Positions 10,799 to 20,841 are shown, counted from the stretch's first letter. The stretch: DNA of 64,000 bases from Nosema muscidifuracis (GCA_028335825.1 JAIOKI010000021.1:62001-126000), one strand, 5' to 3'. Translations and numbers: made by a program. The notes: generated from the letters alone by a model not told the origin.

Positions 10799-12145
10799 AT
10801 GAAAAAAGAAAATTTACAACGAATTCTTAACTATTTATCAGAAAATGGTACATATAATATAGAATCACTATCTAGCACTAAGAAGTTGTATACGCACTTG
10901 ATAAATTATTATACAACTTTATCATCAACGAATTCTTGTGTATCACGTATAGATAACATAATACATCTACAAAAAATTAATGGTGAATTTATGACTGTAT
11001 CTTCTGATTCAAAAGAACGTAATAAATATAGGAAATCTTTTTTAATGATGAATAATAACAAATTAATAGGATTACTTAAAGATTATGAGTATACTCTTAG
11101 GAAGAATTTGAAGTATTTAGATGAACTTTATGAAAAAAATTTTAGAGTTAATGAAGAAGAATTAATTGATTCACTGTGTAAAGAAATGACGGAAAATGAG
11201 ATCACTTTAATTTATAATAATATAAAAGAAGAAATATCAAATGATAATAAAGAAGAAATATCAAATGATAATAAAGAAGGAATATTAAATGATAATAAAG
11301 AAGAGGTATTAAATGATAATAAAGAAGGAATATCAAATGATAATAAAGTAGAAATATCCAATGATAATAAAGTAGAAGTATTAAATGATAATAAAGAAGA
11401 AGTATCAAATGCGAATATACCAATATTTAATGAAATAAGTATTTCTGTAGATAAGTCTAAAGAAATAAAATGTTCGAAAAAAGAATCTCTAGAGATAACT
11501 AAAGATCATGATAATTTAATTAAGAAGTCGGAAAATAAAAACTATGGATTAATAAGATTTAAATGTCCTGAAGTTGATTATAGTAATTCTAAAAGACAAT
11601 GTGTATCAGAACATACATTATTTAATACAGAAAATAAAGATAATATTGTAGATAAGAAAGATAATATTAAATTAGATAAGAAAGATAATATAAAATTAGA
11701 TAACCAATCAAATATCAAAGAAGTCTCAATAATGATCACTAAAAATAATTCAATTTCTAAAGAAAAGGATTTTTCATCTCAATCATTAAATATTGATAAT
11801 AATAAATTAAGCTTATCTGATAAGCTTAATTATATTAAGAATTCTTCAGTTACTAAATATAATATAATTAATGAGAAAACTAAAAATATGCAAGAAGAAA
11901 AGAAATTAATTAATAATAAGATAAACAAACTCATATCTAATAAAAATTATAATAAAGAAAAACTTAATTTAAATATATCATCTAAGAAGAATAAAGATAT
12001 TTGTAATACAAATGTAAAGAATAAAGATACTTGTAATACAAATGTAAAGAATAAAAGAATGAAGAAAGGAGAAAGGATTTTTACTAAGAGTGATGATATT
12101 TGTGATTTCACTACTATACTAAAAAATTCAAGATACAAAAAATAA
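10799..12145 (+). CDS. 448-aa low-complexity protein with 8-residue repeats
   Basis: Function not recognised. CCCCC lies directly against the ATG, a strong form of the housekeeping start box. Residues 1-135 look folded and helical. Residues about 143-206 are eight copies of K(E/V)(E/G)(I/V)(S/L)NDN encoded by a 24-bp repeat. The remainder is Lys/Asn-rich with further short repeats (KKDNIKLD; NTNVKNKDTC). The C terminus is basic, KNKRMKKGERIF. No membrane segment or signal peptide. The composition suggests a nuclear, disordered protein. It converges with the Swi5 gene, with only about 20 bp between the stops. Confidence 0.75.
   Translation: MKKENLQRILNYLSENGTYNIESLSSTKKLYTHLINYYTTLSSTNSCVSRIDNIIHLQKINGEFMTVSSDSKERNKYRKSFLMMNNNKLIGLLKDYEYTLRKNLKYLDELYEKNFRVNEEELIDSLCKEMTENEITLIYNNIKEEISNDNKEEISNDNKEGILNDNKEEVLNDNKEGISNDNKVEISNDNKVEVLNDNKEEVSNANIPIFNEISISVDKSKEIKCSKKESLEITKDHDNLIKKSENKNYGLIRFKCPEVDYSNSKRQCVSEHTLFNTENKDNIVDKKDNIKLDKKDNIKLDNQSNIKEVSIMITKNNSISKEKDFSSQSLNIDNNKLSLSDKLNYIKNSSVTKYNIINEKTKNMQEEKKLINNKINKLISNKNYNKEKLNLNISSKKNKDICNTNVKNKDTCNTNVKNKRMKKGERIFTKSDDICDFTTILKNSRYKK
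11225..11416 (+). repeat. coding 24-bp tandem repeat, eight units
   Basis: Eight in-frame units of 24 bp encode the KEEISNDN-type repeat. The unit length matches the unrelated array at 3868-4083. Confidence 0.9.
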
Positions 12146-12167
12146 TATATTTTTAATCTTAAATAAT

Positions 12168-12530
12168 TTATGATAAAAAATCATATCCCAATTCTTTAAA
12201 AATCTCTTTACTGGTTGTTCCTTTTCTTTCTGCTATCTTATTAACTAAAGATTGACCAATATCTTTTAATTCGTTATATACATGAAGATCTTTGATAAAT
12301 TTTTTGATTTCTGCTTCTGAATCTTTTAAGTTCATTTCGTCAGTCATTTTTTCATTAAAATATTTGTAAATTTCGTATTCAACTATTTCAATCTCTTCAG
12401 ATAAATAAAAATAGTCATCTTCTATATTTTTAATAAGATTTTTTGATAAAAGAATATCAAAATTAAGTATTTTATCTTTATGGAGTATTTTAGAAGTATT
12501 CCAGTCATTCAATAATTTATTCTTTGACAT
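12168..12530 (-). CDS. SWI5: Swi5/Sae3-family recombination mediator
   Basis: Swi5 works with Sfr1 to load and stabilise Rad51 or Dmc1 filaments in homologous recombination. The family signature is at the C terminus (about 86-118): HVYNELKDIGQSLVNKIAER followed by KGTTSKEIFKELGYD, matching the YNE-KD-GQ-L and LAE-G-T-LYE-LG pattern. The N-terminal 85 residues are helical and acidic, consistent with the family's coiled coil. At 120 residues the length is normal. The start is supported by CCCC on the coding strand four bases before the ATG. It is convergent with the gene at 10799. Swi5 is easily missed in compact genomes because it is short. Confidence 0.82.
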   Translation of the reverse strand: MSKNKLLNDWNTSKILHKDKILNFDILLSKNLIKNIEDDYFYLSEEIEIVEYEIYKYFNEKMTDEMNLKDSEAEIKKFIKDLHVYNELKDIGQSLVNKIAERKGTTSKEIFKELGYDFLS

Positions 12531-12722
12531 AAAGGGGTTGAAAATATCAACTTTATTAAAAATATAAATAGATTTATAAAAATATTTAATATTTAATTTA
12601 TAAAAAACAGAAACTAAATCAAATTATAATCTATAAAAATCTACTTATTCAATTACATAACCTATAAAATAAAAAATATTTAGTAAAAATTTTATCTGAA
12701 CGAATAATTTAATTAAAAGATC

Positions 12723-12729
12723 TGAAACA
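12723..12729 (+). promoter_or_regulatory. TGAAACA motif upstream of small secreted protein
   Basis: TGAAACA about 55-61 bp upstream of the ATG at 12784, followed by TATA-like GATATAAAAATATA. There is no CCC box at this start. Confidence 0.45.
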
Positions 12730-12783
12730 AATACTGAATTTTTGATATAAAAATATATTAAAAGAATTATCATAAAATTATTT

Positions 12784-12996
12784 ATGATCTTTCTTTATCT
12801 ATGTGTACTACTATCTTCAACTGTATTTGAAGACCTACCTCCATTTTATCATCATTTAACATCAAGAAGAAGATCAGTGACAACTCCTGGTGATTTAGCT
12901 CCATTTTCTTATATAAACAACTTTACTCCTACTACCTTTGAACATCCTAATTCAGGAAATCATTTTGGACCCATCATGAATAGACATTGGTTCTAA
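12784..12996 (+). CDS. small secreted protein, 70 aa
   Basis: Function not recognised. The N-terminal 14 residues (MIFLYLCVLLSSTV) form a convincing signal peptide. The mature part is short, rich in Pro, His and Phe, with a basic TSRRRS and a C-terminal HWF. It starts the run of small secreted genes to 18 kb; like the other four, it ends in an aromatic residue. There is no CCC box; a TGAAACA motif and a TATA-like stretch lie upstream. It is likely a lineage-specific secreted or spore-coat factor. Confidence 0.65.
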   Translation: MIFLYLCVLLSSTVFEDLPPFYHHLTSRRRSVTTPGDLAPFSYINNFTPTTFEHPNSGNHFGPIMNRHWF

Positions 12997-13241
12997 ATAA
13001 ACTTGTTACTTATATTAATTTAGTGTTTTAAACTTCATATTATTTATGACGTAATATTTTAATTTTATTTTATGACCCAATACAGATAGTTTAGTATATG
13101 ATATAAAAATAAGATAGTTCTTTATTGTACATTTATAGATAAATTTTTAAGTAGATCAAAAAATAAGATTAATAAATTTCATTATTAGGTATACAATTAA
13201 AATATAAGAATAAGTTTATCAATTTTTAATAAACAATTGGA

Positions 13242-13358
13242 ATCTTATTTAACTAATCTTACAAAAATAAATACCAGTATTAAAATTTATTTTATTAGCA
13301 TCTTATTTTACTAATCTTATAAAAATAAATGCCAGTATTAAAATTTATTTTATTAGAA
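13242..13358. repeat. 58-bp tandem duplication
   Basis: Two near-identical copies begin at 13242 and 13300, sharing CCAGTATTAAAATTTATTTT with a few changes. Non-coding. Confidence 0.7.
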
Positions 13359-14344
13359 TCTTATAGAAACTATCAGTAAATAAATTGTAAATATAATAAT
13401 TATTTTTACAAACAGGATACCATTAAAGCCTTGTTTTTAACTAAATATCATATAATTTTTAATATCTGTTGAATAAGAAATAAAAATAAAATGTATAAAT
13501 TTACAAAGTCAAAAGAAAAAATATTTATTTGATCAAAAGCTTTATTTAAAAAATTGATAAAAGAAAACATCATTTGTCAACTTCTAATTTATCAGTGTAT
13601 ATAAAAGGTCTGATAGTAGAAATTTTAATCTGATATTAAATTATACAGCATGCATTATTAATCTTACAAATTGACTTACTTTTTACCATATTAAATATAG
13701 AAAATTACTATTTTTTTGATCTAAGAAGAAATATAAAATAAATTATATTTTATTTACATTAAGTTACTGTCAAAATATTTAAATTTAATTAAGTTTTTAC
13801 TTCAATAATTTTTATAAGTTTTGTTTACATCAAATTATGTAATTTTAATTAGGTTTTACTTCAAAATTTTTAAATAATTTTTTTTAATGATCTTTATTTT
13901 TTACTTTATTAATCTTTATAAATTTTCTCAAAATTAATTTTCTATCAATTTAAGTAAATTAAACAAATTATAATTTTATACTGGTATTAACTATGACTAA
14001 AAAGGCAAAAAAAAATTATATTAACTAATTTTTTAAAACATTCTAAATAAATTAGTAATTACTCATAAATATTAAAAATATAATTATTATCTACATAATA
14101 AAAAATGTTACCTTAGGTATATACATTTGTGACTTAGTATTTTTTTAACGTCATTTAATGATCTATGATGATATTGATCTTTTCTCTAATTTTTTTTATA
14201 ACTACATATAAATATGAAGTAGTGTTGCAAGTGAAAAAAACATCTTAAAACTATCGGGAACTATTTATATTAAATTTAACCGTTTTGTTGTATAATCAAC
14301 AAATCATTCTTTGTTAAACACTACATAGTTGCACCTATCCTTTT

Positions 14345-14351
14345 TGAAACA
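14345..14351 (+). promoter_or_regulatory. TGAAACA motif upstream of secreted protein
   Basis: TGAAACA about 69-75 bp upstream of the ATG at 14420; a one-mismatch GTTTGA lies about 37 bp upstream. Confidence 0.4.
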
Positions 14352-14419
14352 GAACGTTTTAACTTTAAAACCGTTTGAGATTTTTAAAATAATATTTTAG
14401 AAATTTAACAGGATCAAAT

Positions 14420-14884
14420 ATGATAATTTTAGGATATACTAGTCTCATACTATATTTTCTAGTATTCATAAAAGGGTATACAGTAAATTTACCACGAACA
14501 AAGAAATCCCCTTATAAAAGGACTAACAATAAATATCCGTATCCTTATGCTACACCAAAGAAGGGTGTTTATTCACCTAAACCCATATACCTAAGAAATG
14601 GAACTAAAATTAATCCAATGTACGAACCACAAGATACAAAAATTCTTCCTAAGAAACCTTCTAATGCACCTCATTTTTCTATATACAGACTTGCTGATGA
14701 TTCAAGTGGTCTTCCTGAAGGATATAAAGATCATCCCTCTGCTACATCTGCAACAGATTTTATGCCCATTCCATTGGATAGTCCAAGAGTGTTACATGAT
14801 GACAATTTTTATCGTATACATATGGACCCTGAACCATTTACATATCTTGGCTCTGTAGTACCCCATACAGCTTATGGATTTTAA
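14420..14884 (+). CDS. secreted Pro/Tyr-rich basic protein, 154 aa
   Basis: Function not recognised. The first 20 residues are hydrophobic (MIILGYTSLILYFLVFIKGY), a signal peptide. The next 50 are strongly basic with many Pro and Tyr (KSPYKRTNNKYPYPY; KPIYLRNG). The second half is more acidic and Pro-rich and ends in AYGF. There are no Cys residues, so it is not disulphide-stabilised. Pro/Tyr/Lys-rich secreted proteins of microsporidia are often structural (wall or polar tube), but no known family is matched. There is no CCC box; the TGAAACA motif is upstream. Confidence 0.72.
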   Translation: MIILGYTSLILYFLVFIKGYTVNLPRTKKSPYKRTNNKYPYPYATPKKGVYSPKPIYLRNGTKINPMYEPQDTKILPKKPSNAPHFSIYRLADDSSGLPEGYKDHPSATSATDFMPIPLDSPRVLHDDNFYRIHMDPEPFTYLGSVVPHTAYGF

Positions 14885-15374
14885 TTAAATTTTAAATTAA
14901 TAAATAGTAAAAAATTATTTTTTCATAACTTGACATTGTATAGTTATTATATTTGCTATATTGAAGTTTTTTATCTATTTGATTAACTAAATAAAATTTT
15001 TACTAAATATTTTCTTATTAGTGTTTATTTATAAATTGTTATTTTTGATATATATTTTCTTTTATTATGTAATAATATATATTTCAAAGTCGTTATTGAT
15101 AATATATTTTCATGTTGTTATAAAAAAAAATATTCTTAGAATATAATCAAGTTTAAGACATATATGACTTCTATATAAGTCATGAAACATTATATTGAGA
15201 ATTTTAGCACGAAAAAAACGTGATATCTTTGACACTTCTAAACATTAATACTACAAATAAATTAATTTTTATGTATATGACTCTTAATTACTAAATATGA
15301 GTCATAAATTAATTATTTTTAATAAAAATAAATAGATTATTATAACTTTTTTTTAACTAATTTTAATTTATTTT
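14885..15374. other. AT-rich intergenic stretch
   Basis: It lies between convergent small secreted genes. No gene or repeat array is recognised. Confidence 0.4.
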
Positions 15375-15584
15375 TTAGTAGTTCCATCTGCTAGTAAAGC
15401 TTCTTAATCTACGTTGCCATGTTGATGTTGCATAAGGACTACCTGATTCTCTCACCACTGGATCAGAAGGAGTTACTTTTCTATCTGGAGCATCCCACCA
15501 CCATTTAGAATTTTTAAGTTTGTTATTAGCTAAAACTCTTGATAAAAATAAGGATAAATACATAAACATATTAGTAATATTCAT
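15375..15584 (-). CDS. WWW-motif small secreted protein, member 1
   Basis: One of three related minus-strand genes. The signal peptide is about residues 1-19 (MNITNMFMYLSLFLSRVLA), followed by NNKLKNSKWWWDAPD. The LKxSxWWW(D/N)xP block near the mature N terminus is shared with the genes at 16555 and 17715. The 35-residue tail is Ser/Arg-rich and ends in SRWNY. There are no Cys residues. Function is unknown; three adjacent Trp followed by Pro could bind carbohydrate or membrane, which is inference. There is no CCC box; TGAAACA lies 37-43 bp upstream on the opposite strand. Confidence 0.7.
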   Translation of the reverse strand: MNITNMFMYLSLFLSRVLANNKLKNSKWWWDAPDRKVTPSDPVVRESGSPYATSTWQRRLRSFTSRWNY

Positions 15585-16554
15585 TTTTCTGATTAAATGA
15601 ATTGTTTAAGTATTAATTTATGAAACAATTGATTTAATTTATTGGGTAGTAGTATCTGATATAAAAAAAATATTTAATTAAATAATTATTTAAATAGATA
15701 TCTATAATAAAACAAGAACTTTAACTATTCAATTAAAAAAATAAAAGAATTTTAATTAAATAACTTTTTTAAGAGATATCTATAATAAAACAAGAGATTA
15801 GATTGTCCTATTAAAAAAGATAACTGTTTTAATATATTATTAAGTTTTAGATATATTTCTTAATTGAAAGAAATTTTTCTTTGATAATAATAAAAATAAT
15901 TCTTATACGATCATCGATATCTCTTAAATATTTTCTTTTGTAAAATTACTAAAAATTGGTAAATTGAATATATTCGTTATTCAGTTGAAATATTTAATAA
16001 TAAATATTTTTATTAGAGTAGATCTTGTTTAATGTAAATTAAAGTAGTTAGAATATCTTTAAATAAATATTTATTCTTTAAAAATAGCATCACATTCTTT
16101 ATTATTTTAATATATATTTTTTAATTAATATAAGTAATTAAAAGAAATAAAGTACTAATTTTTCATCTTTAATAATCAATATATTTCAATGAAGAAATAA
16201 TTATAAATTAATTATATCATTTTGTAAATAATAAAAATTTTCTAGTATAGAAATAACTATAAATTAATAATATAATTTTGCAAATAATAAAAATCCTCTA
16301 GTATTTATAATTATAAATTAAAAATACTATTTTATAAATAATTTTAAATTAATAATCTATTTTGTAAATAATCAATACCTTTCAATGAAGAAATAATTAT
16401 AAATTAATAATATTATTTTATAATATATATTCAAGATCTCCAATATTTTGTTTTATTCATTTATGTATTAGTAAAAGTAATTAATTAAATATACAAAATG
16501 AAAGTCAAAAGATTGTTTAAAAAAAATAAAAAAATTTTTTTATCAATTATTTAT
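15585..16554. other. AT-rich intergenic stretch with short repeats
   Basis: No gene is seen. Degenerate repeats of the type AATAATTATAAATTAATAAT recur between about 16185 and 16420, and a short ATATCTATAATAAAACAAGA repeat occurs at about 15699 and 15776. Confidence 0.4.
15621..15627 (-). promoter_or_regulatory. TGTTTCA motif upstream of WWW member 1
   Basis: It reads TGTTTCA on the coding strand, 37-43 bp upstream of the start at 15584. Confidence 0.45.
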
Positions 16555-16788
16555 TCAAAATCCGAATCCATTGCTGAAAGTACTGAACCTTCTTGAGAAA
16601 GATGATCTGTATCCAATTGGGTCACTTGTTAAAGGATCAAGAGGTGTAGCTAAAGGATCTGCTGCAGGTACAGGAGCTGGTCTATTCCACCACCAGTTAG
16701 ATTTTTTTAAACTGTCATGTGAGTTCTCACTAGTATTGTTAGCTAAAACTGAAGATATGACTAAAAGACAGAGTTGAGTGAATTTCAT
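16555..16788 (-). CDS. WWW-motif small secreted protein, member 2
   Basis: The signal peptide is about residues 1-16 (MKFTQLCLLVISSVLA), then NNTSENSHDSLKKSNWWWNRP. The SLKKSNWWWNRPAP block aligns with members 1 and 3. The middle is Pro/Ala/Asp-rich; the tail YRSSFSRRFSTFSNGFGF is Ser/Arg/Phe-rich. The tail resembles the end of the ricin-B protein at 62269 (SSSFSRRYSYSSSG). There are no Cys residues in the mature part. Function unknown. There is no CCC box; TGTTTCA lies 36-42 bp upstream. Confidence 0.72.
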   Translation of the reverse strand: MKFTQLCLLVISSVLANNTSENSHDSLKKSNWWWNRPAPVPAADPLATPLDPLTSDPIGYRSSFSRRFSTFSNGFGF

Positions 16789-16823
16789 AATTTTTAATTA
16801 AATTTTTTCTTATATGCTCAACC

Positions 16824-16830
16824 TGAAACA
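16824..16830 (-). promoter_or_regulatory. TGTTTCA motif upstream of WWW member 2
   Basis: It reads TGTTTCA on the coding strand, 36-42 bp upstream of the start at 16788. Confidence 0.45.
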
Positions 16831-17459
16831 TTTGCGTCAGAATGTACTAATTAAAACATATCAATGATGATATTTTTAGTTGTATAATGACTGATTTAAT
16901 AATAGAAATTTTATATTTGTATTTTATTTAGTATAGATAAGTTTCTAGTGTCAGGTTATCTAAAAATAATTTATAAAGTATCATAAATTTAATCAGTAAA
17001 ACAAATTAATTAAACCAATAAATTTAATAAATTTTAATTAAGAGATAAATAAAGTAAATATTATTAAACTTATTGGTTTAATTAATTTGTGATTATCATC
17101 TTTAAATTTAATTATATATTATTAATTATAATTTTTATTATATATTATTAATTAATTTAATTATATATTATTAAATAAATAAATTATATATTATTAAATA
17201 AATAAATTATATAATTTTTTTCTAATTATTTTTTTCTTTTTTATCATATATTATTAATTAATTGAAATTTATAATTTTTTCTTTTTAATTAATTTTTTTC
17301 TTTTTAATAAAATTTTATATTTTTTTCTTTTTAATTAAATTTATAATCTTTTGTTTATAATAACAACAAATTTGCCTGCTGATGACATTTTTTTAATAAA
17401 TCTATTATTAATAAAATATTTTTTTCATTTAAATTTATAATATATTAATTAGACTATCA

Positions 17460-17605
17460 TTAATTAAATTAATAATTATAGATATATTTAATATATACTT
17501 ATTTTGTTTAAGATTTTTAAATTAAAAAACTGTTAATTAAATTAATAATTATAGATATATTTAATATATCCTTATTTTGTTTAAGATTTTTTAAATTAAA
17601 AGACT
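17460..17605. repeat. 73-bp tandem duplication
   Basis: TTAATTAAATTAATAATTAT begins at about 17460 and again at 17533, followed by matching sequence. Non-coding. Confidence 0.7.
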
Positions 17606-17714
17606 GTCAATTATATACTACTTTCTAGTTATTAATAATTAATTTATTATACACATTTATGATTAAAATAAAAATTATTGAATAAATTTAGATTTAATAA
17701 TCTAAAATTAGTAA

Positions 17715-17981
17715 TTACCAAGCTGTTCTTTTAACTTTAGATCCACTACTACTACTCATACTCTTACTCATTGATGAACTACTACTCATTCCACCCATAG
17801 ATGCACTAGCAGATCCACTTGGAGGAAGATCCCACCAATTTTGTGGAGCTGGCTGTGGTTGAAAAAAACTTGTTGGAGTAGGAGCATTCCACCACCATTT
17901 AGAAGATTTCAATCCTTCATCTGTTCCTATACATGATATAATATTTGAGAATGTTAGTAACAAGAATATCTTTAAATACAT
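17715..17981 (-). CDS. WWW-motif small secreted protein, member 3
   Basis: The signal peptide is about residues 1-18 (MYLKIFLLLTFSNIISCI), then GTDEGLKSSKWWWNAPTP. The LKSSKWWWNAP block is the family mark; a second aromatic patch NWWDLP follows 20 residues later. The C-terminal half is Ser/Met-rich (SSSSSMSKSMSSSSG) and ends SKVKRTAW. This tail resembles the Ser-rich end of the ricin-B protein at 60856 (GGSKVIKSSSSSSMRASG). Function is unknown. There is no CCC box; an AGTTTCA motif lies 38-44 bp upstream. Confidence 0.72.
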   Translation of the reverse strand: MYLKIFLLLTFSNIISCIGTDEGLKSSKWWWNAPTPTSFFQPQPAPQNWWDLPPSGSASASMGGMSSSSSMSKSMSSSSGSKVKRTAW

Positions 17982-18018
17982 TAAAATCTTTTACTAAATT
18001 TCTTTATATACAAAATTA

Positions 18019-18025
18019 TGAAACT
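18019..18025 (-). promoter_or_regulatory. AGTTTCA motif upstream of WWW member 3
   Basis: It reads AGTTTCA on the coding strand, 38-44 bp upstream of the start at 17981, with a TATATAAAG-type stretch closer to the ATG. Confidence 0.4.
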
Positions 18026-18449
18026 CGTAGTGTAATTTACTAATAGAAATATTTTTTATACCAGTAAAAAAATAGAATTACTCATTTATCATAAGATTGG
18101 TTATATTAAAATTGTAATATTTTTTATTTTTATGAGAGTGTAGTATTTTTAAAAATATTATTTACTTGACAAGTAGTACCTATACTTTAAAAAATAAAAT
18201 CATTTTATAAGGTTAAATATTTTATCTATTATCTTGTATTATTGTCTCAGATAAAATTTTTATTGTTTACTTTTCTACCAATTAATATATTTTTATATCT
18301 AAAAAAGCTTTGTTTCAAGTCATCAGTTACAAAATATTAATAAATAATTGATTTATCAATTAGAGAAAGTTTCAGAAAAATAAGGTTCACCTCTTTATAA
18401 AATAGTTATTTAATTTTAATTTATAATATAATTACTTAAAAAAATATTT

Positions 18450-18600
18450 TTATAAATATGTATTTCAATATATAATAGTTATTTAAATTTATAATCTAAT
18501 TACTTTTAATTAAATATTTTATAAATATGTATTTCAATATATAATAGTTATTTAATTTAAATTTATAATCTAATTACTTTTAATTAAATATTTATAAAAA
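18450..18600. repeat. 69-bp tandem repeat
   Basis: ATAAATATGTATTTCAATAT occurs at about 18452 and 18521, with the flanking ATTTATAATCTAATTAC also repeated. Non-coding. Confidence 0.65.
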
Positions 18601-19338
18601 GACACTATACTAAAAATATCCAAATTTAGAAATATTTTTTATCTAGATAAACAATATTTCAAAACTTATTGACTAAAATGACAATATAATATTTAAAGAT
18701 AAATCTATAATAATTCTAATATATTAAAACTTCAAATTTAAAATTCTTCAATATTTCTTATATCATGTAAGATTCATGCATATGTAATTTAATCTTTTAG
18801 ATGTACCTTCTTATAAAATCAATAAGACTCTATAAATGAAGTATTTTAGATGAATCCTCAGGATATTTCCTTAAAATCTTAATATAATTTTTACTTGTTG
18901 TCTTGTCTATTTATTTTTATTAGAGTTTATTTCTTAGATATACAATCAATAAACTAAATAATTAATAAATATATTTAAATCAAAAATATTAAATTAAATA
19001 TATCTGTGAATAGTTAAATAATTATTTAATTTTAATATATCGTATATTTTCTATTAAAAGTAGTATCAGGTTTTTATAATCTTATAAAAGCATTGAGTAA
19101 TAGAAATTTGTATTTCGTTTTATAATTTACTTAAAATATAATAACATATCTAAATAAGCTATAATAATAGTATTAAAATATAATAGCATATTAAGCTACA
19201 ATATCAATAATAATATCTAAATAAGTTACAATAACATATGCAAACTACAATATTAAAATATAATAATAACATATTAAGCTACAAAATCAATAATAATTAA
19301 TCAGTTATTGTTTTAAAAATGTTAAAATTCTTTTGTTT

Positions 19339-19860
19339 ATGAAAACAATATCTGATTTGACAATGAATTCTGAATATTTAGAGAAATTTCTTATAATTAT
19401 AGATTACTTAGTAGATTTACTTATCCTTATTAATATAATGATTCTTATTTACATATTCTTATATAAGAAAAATAAGTATTTATATTTGATACTTCATCAA
19501 GGATCTATTCCTATATTGAATGAAATATTACAATATCTTGATATTAGAAATATATTCTTGTACATAATTTGTTCATCTATTTTATTTGCTCTATATAAAT
19601 ATCTCGTAAGATATTCTATTTTTATATTCATAACACTGGTATTCAATAATTCTTATATCATATTTATTTGTATCTATTTAATATACTTGAATGAATATTC
19701 TTTTGTAATTAATTATTGTACAATTCTGCTAATATTATATCTCAATGCTCTACTTGTGTTAATAAATTTACATAGAGCACTTACAATTAACAAATATATG
19801 ACTGTACTATTTTTCTTAGGTTATCTTGGAATTAAATATACCAATAAGATTTTAAATTAG
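19339..19860 (+). CDS. HGSIP-family polytopic membrane protein, member 1
   Basis: Integral membrane protein of 173 residues, function unknown. The first ATG of the frame at 19339 is chosen. About five to six hydrophobic helices cover most of the chain. The family mark is LHQGSIPIL at about residues 52-60, in the second hydrophobic segment; here Gln is inserted in HGSIP. The KYLVRYSIF segment downstream aligns with KYLCNYELF of the gene at 20308. It is the closest relative of that neighbour. There is no cleavable signal peptide and no CCC box; only a weak GTTTTA lies 24 bp upstream. Confidence 0.7.
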   Translation: MKTISDLTMNSEYLEKFLIIIDYLVDLLILINIMILIYIFLYKKNKYLYLILHQGSIPILNEILQYLDIRNIFLYIICSSILFALYKYLVRYSIFIFITLVFNNSYIIFICIYLIYLNEYSFVINYCTILLILYLNALLVLINLHRALTINKYMTVLFFLGYLGIKYTNKILN

Positions 19861-19864
19861 ATTG

Positions 19865-20165
19865 TGATTTGCTTATATAAAGATATTGGAAAGTAATTTG
19901 CTTATATAAAGAATTATAATCTTATTATATAAAGATATTATAATCTTATTATATAAAGATATTGTAATCTTATTATATAAAGATATTAAAATATAATATA
20001 TAAAGATATTATAATCTTCTTATTATATAAAGATATTATAATCTTCTTATTATATAAAGATATTATAATCTTCTTATTATATAAAGAATTATAATTTGCT
20101 CATATAAAGATATTATAATTTGCTTATATAAAGATATTAGAATCTTCTAATTATATAAAGATAAT
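19865..20165. repeat. TATATAAAGATATTATAATC tandem array
   Basis: About twelve variable units of 20-29 bp built on TATATAAAGATATTATAATC with or without an extra TTCTTAT. Non-coding, between two paralogous membrane genes. Confidence 0.85.
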
Positions 20166-20265
20166 AATTTATCTTACAATTCTATATAAAATTAAACTAA
20201 ACCTATTAAAATTAATTCAAAATTCTAATTTCTAAACCATAAAATTATTCGTATTTTATTATACA

Positions 20266-20272
20266 CGTTTCA
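20266..20272 (+). promoter_or_regulatory. CGTTTCA motif upstream of HGSIP member 2
   Basis: CGTTTCA, 36-42 bp upstream of the ATG at 20308. Confidence 0.45.
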
Positions 20273-20307
20273 CTGATCTTTTTTTATTGTAAGTTCATAT
20301 AATATTT

Positions 20308-20841
20308 ATGGATTATTTTCTTCTATTTAAAATATTTGGTTCTAATACATTACTTATAATAAAAATACTAACTCATATAGTAGATATATTAATTATTATT
20401 GACTTATTCTTATTAATATATGCATGCTTCTTTACTGATAAATATACAGATTCTATGGTATATTTATTATTATACCATGGATCTATACCAATAATAATAG
20501 CTATACAGAGATACTTTGGAGTTATTGAATTCTTAACAACTATAATATTATTTATATCTTTATATTTTATATACAAATATCTATGTAATTATGAACTCTT
20601 CGTAATATTTACTGTTATAATAAATAATATCACAATGATTTACATAATCATGTACTACTTGTTGTTGAAAAAAATGAGTATAAGTATGAATATTATATTC
20701 ATTTCTTTACATTCATATATACAACTAGTGATAGGACTTATTTATTTTAAAAAAGCATTTATTCTTCATGAAATTTTAGTTGCTATTATGATGAGTATTT
20801 ATCTTATAATTTCTTATCGTCTAATCGAAATTTATAAATAA
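20308..20841 (+). CDS. HGSIP-family polytopic membrane protein, member 2
   Basis: Polytopic membrane protein of 177 residues, function unknown. Hydrophobic helices fall at about 17-40, 48-65, 72-90, 93-117 and 124-172. The family mark YHGSIPII is at about residues 55-62. It is followed by RYFGVIEF, paralleling the DYFDLHASF of the interrupted member at 22244, and by YKYLCNYELFVIF, paralleling YYFLCRNELFVQI. It is probably a tandem duplicate of the gene at 19339, with a repeat array between them. No signal peptide is cleaved. No CCC box; a CGTTTCA motif is upstream. Confidence 0.72.
   Translation: MDYFLLFKIFGSNTLLIIKILTHIVDILIIIDLFLLIYACFFTDKYTDSMVYLLLYHGSIPIIIAIQRYFGVIEFLTTIILFISLYFIYKYLCNYELFVIFTVIINNITMIYIIMYYLLLKKMSISMNIIFISLHSYIQLVIGLIYFKKAFILHEILVAIMMSIYLIISYRLIEIYK

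Larger units (their letters stand above)
12997..14419. other. 1.4-kb gene-free stretch
   Basis: It holds a 58-bp tandem duplication near 13242-13358 and otherwise low-complexity AT DNA. No gene was recognised. The TGAAACA motif for the next gene is near its right end. Confidence 0.4.
16789..17714. other. AT-rich intergenic stretch with 73-bp duplication
   Basis: It holds long runs of TATATTATTAATTA-type sequence (17100-17340) and a two-copy 73-bp repeat at about 17460-17605. No gene is recognised. Confidence 0.4.
17982..19338. other. 1.36-kb gene-free stretch
   Basis: It separates the WWW genes from the polytopic family. It holds a 69-bp tandem repeat (about 18450-18600) and AATAATATC/ATAATAACATAT-type repeats at 19130-19300. 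No gene is seen. Confidence 0.4.
19861..20307. other. intergenic repeat region
   Basis: It is dominated by the tandem array at 19865-20165. The right end holds the CGTTTCA motif and start region of the next gene. Confidence 0.6.

Noticed and set aside
14598-14858. An 86-codon frame overlapping the secreted protein at 14420
   Set aside because: Alternative register of a gene with a clear signal peptide; no independent support.
19865-20165. The regular AT array considered as a CRISPR or origin
   Set aside because: Units vary in length, have no unique spacers, and the organism is eukaryotic. It is a plain tandem repeat.
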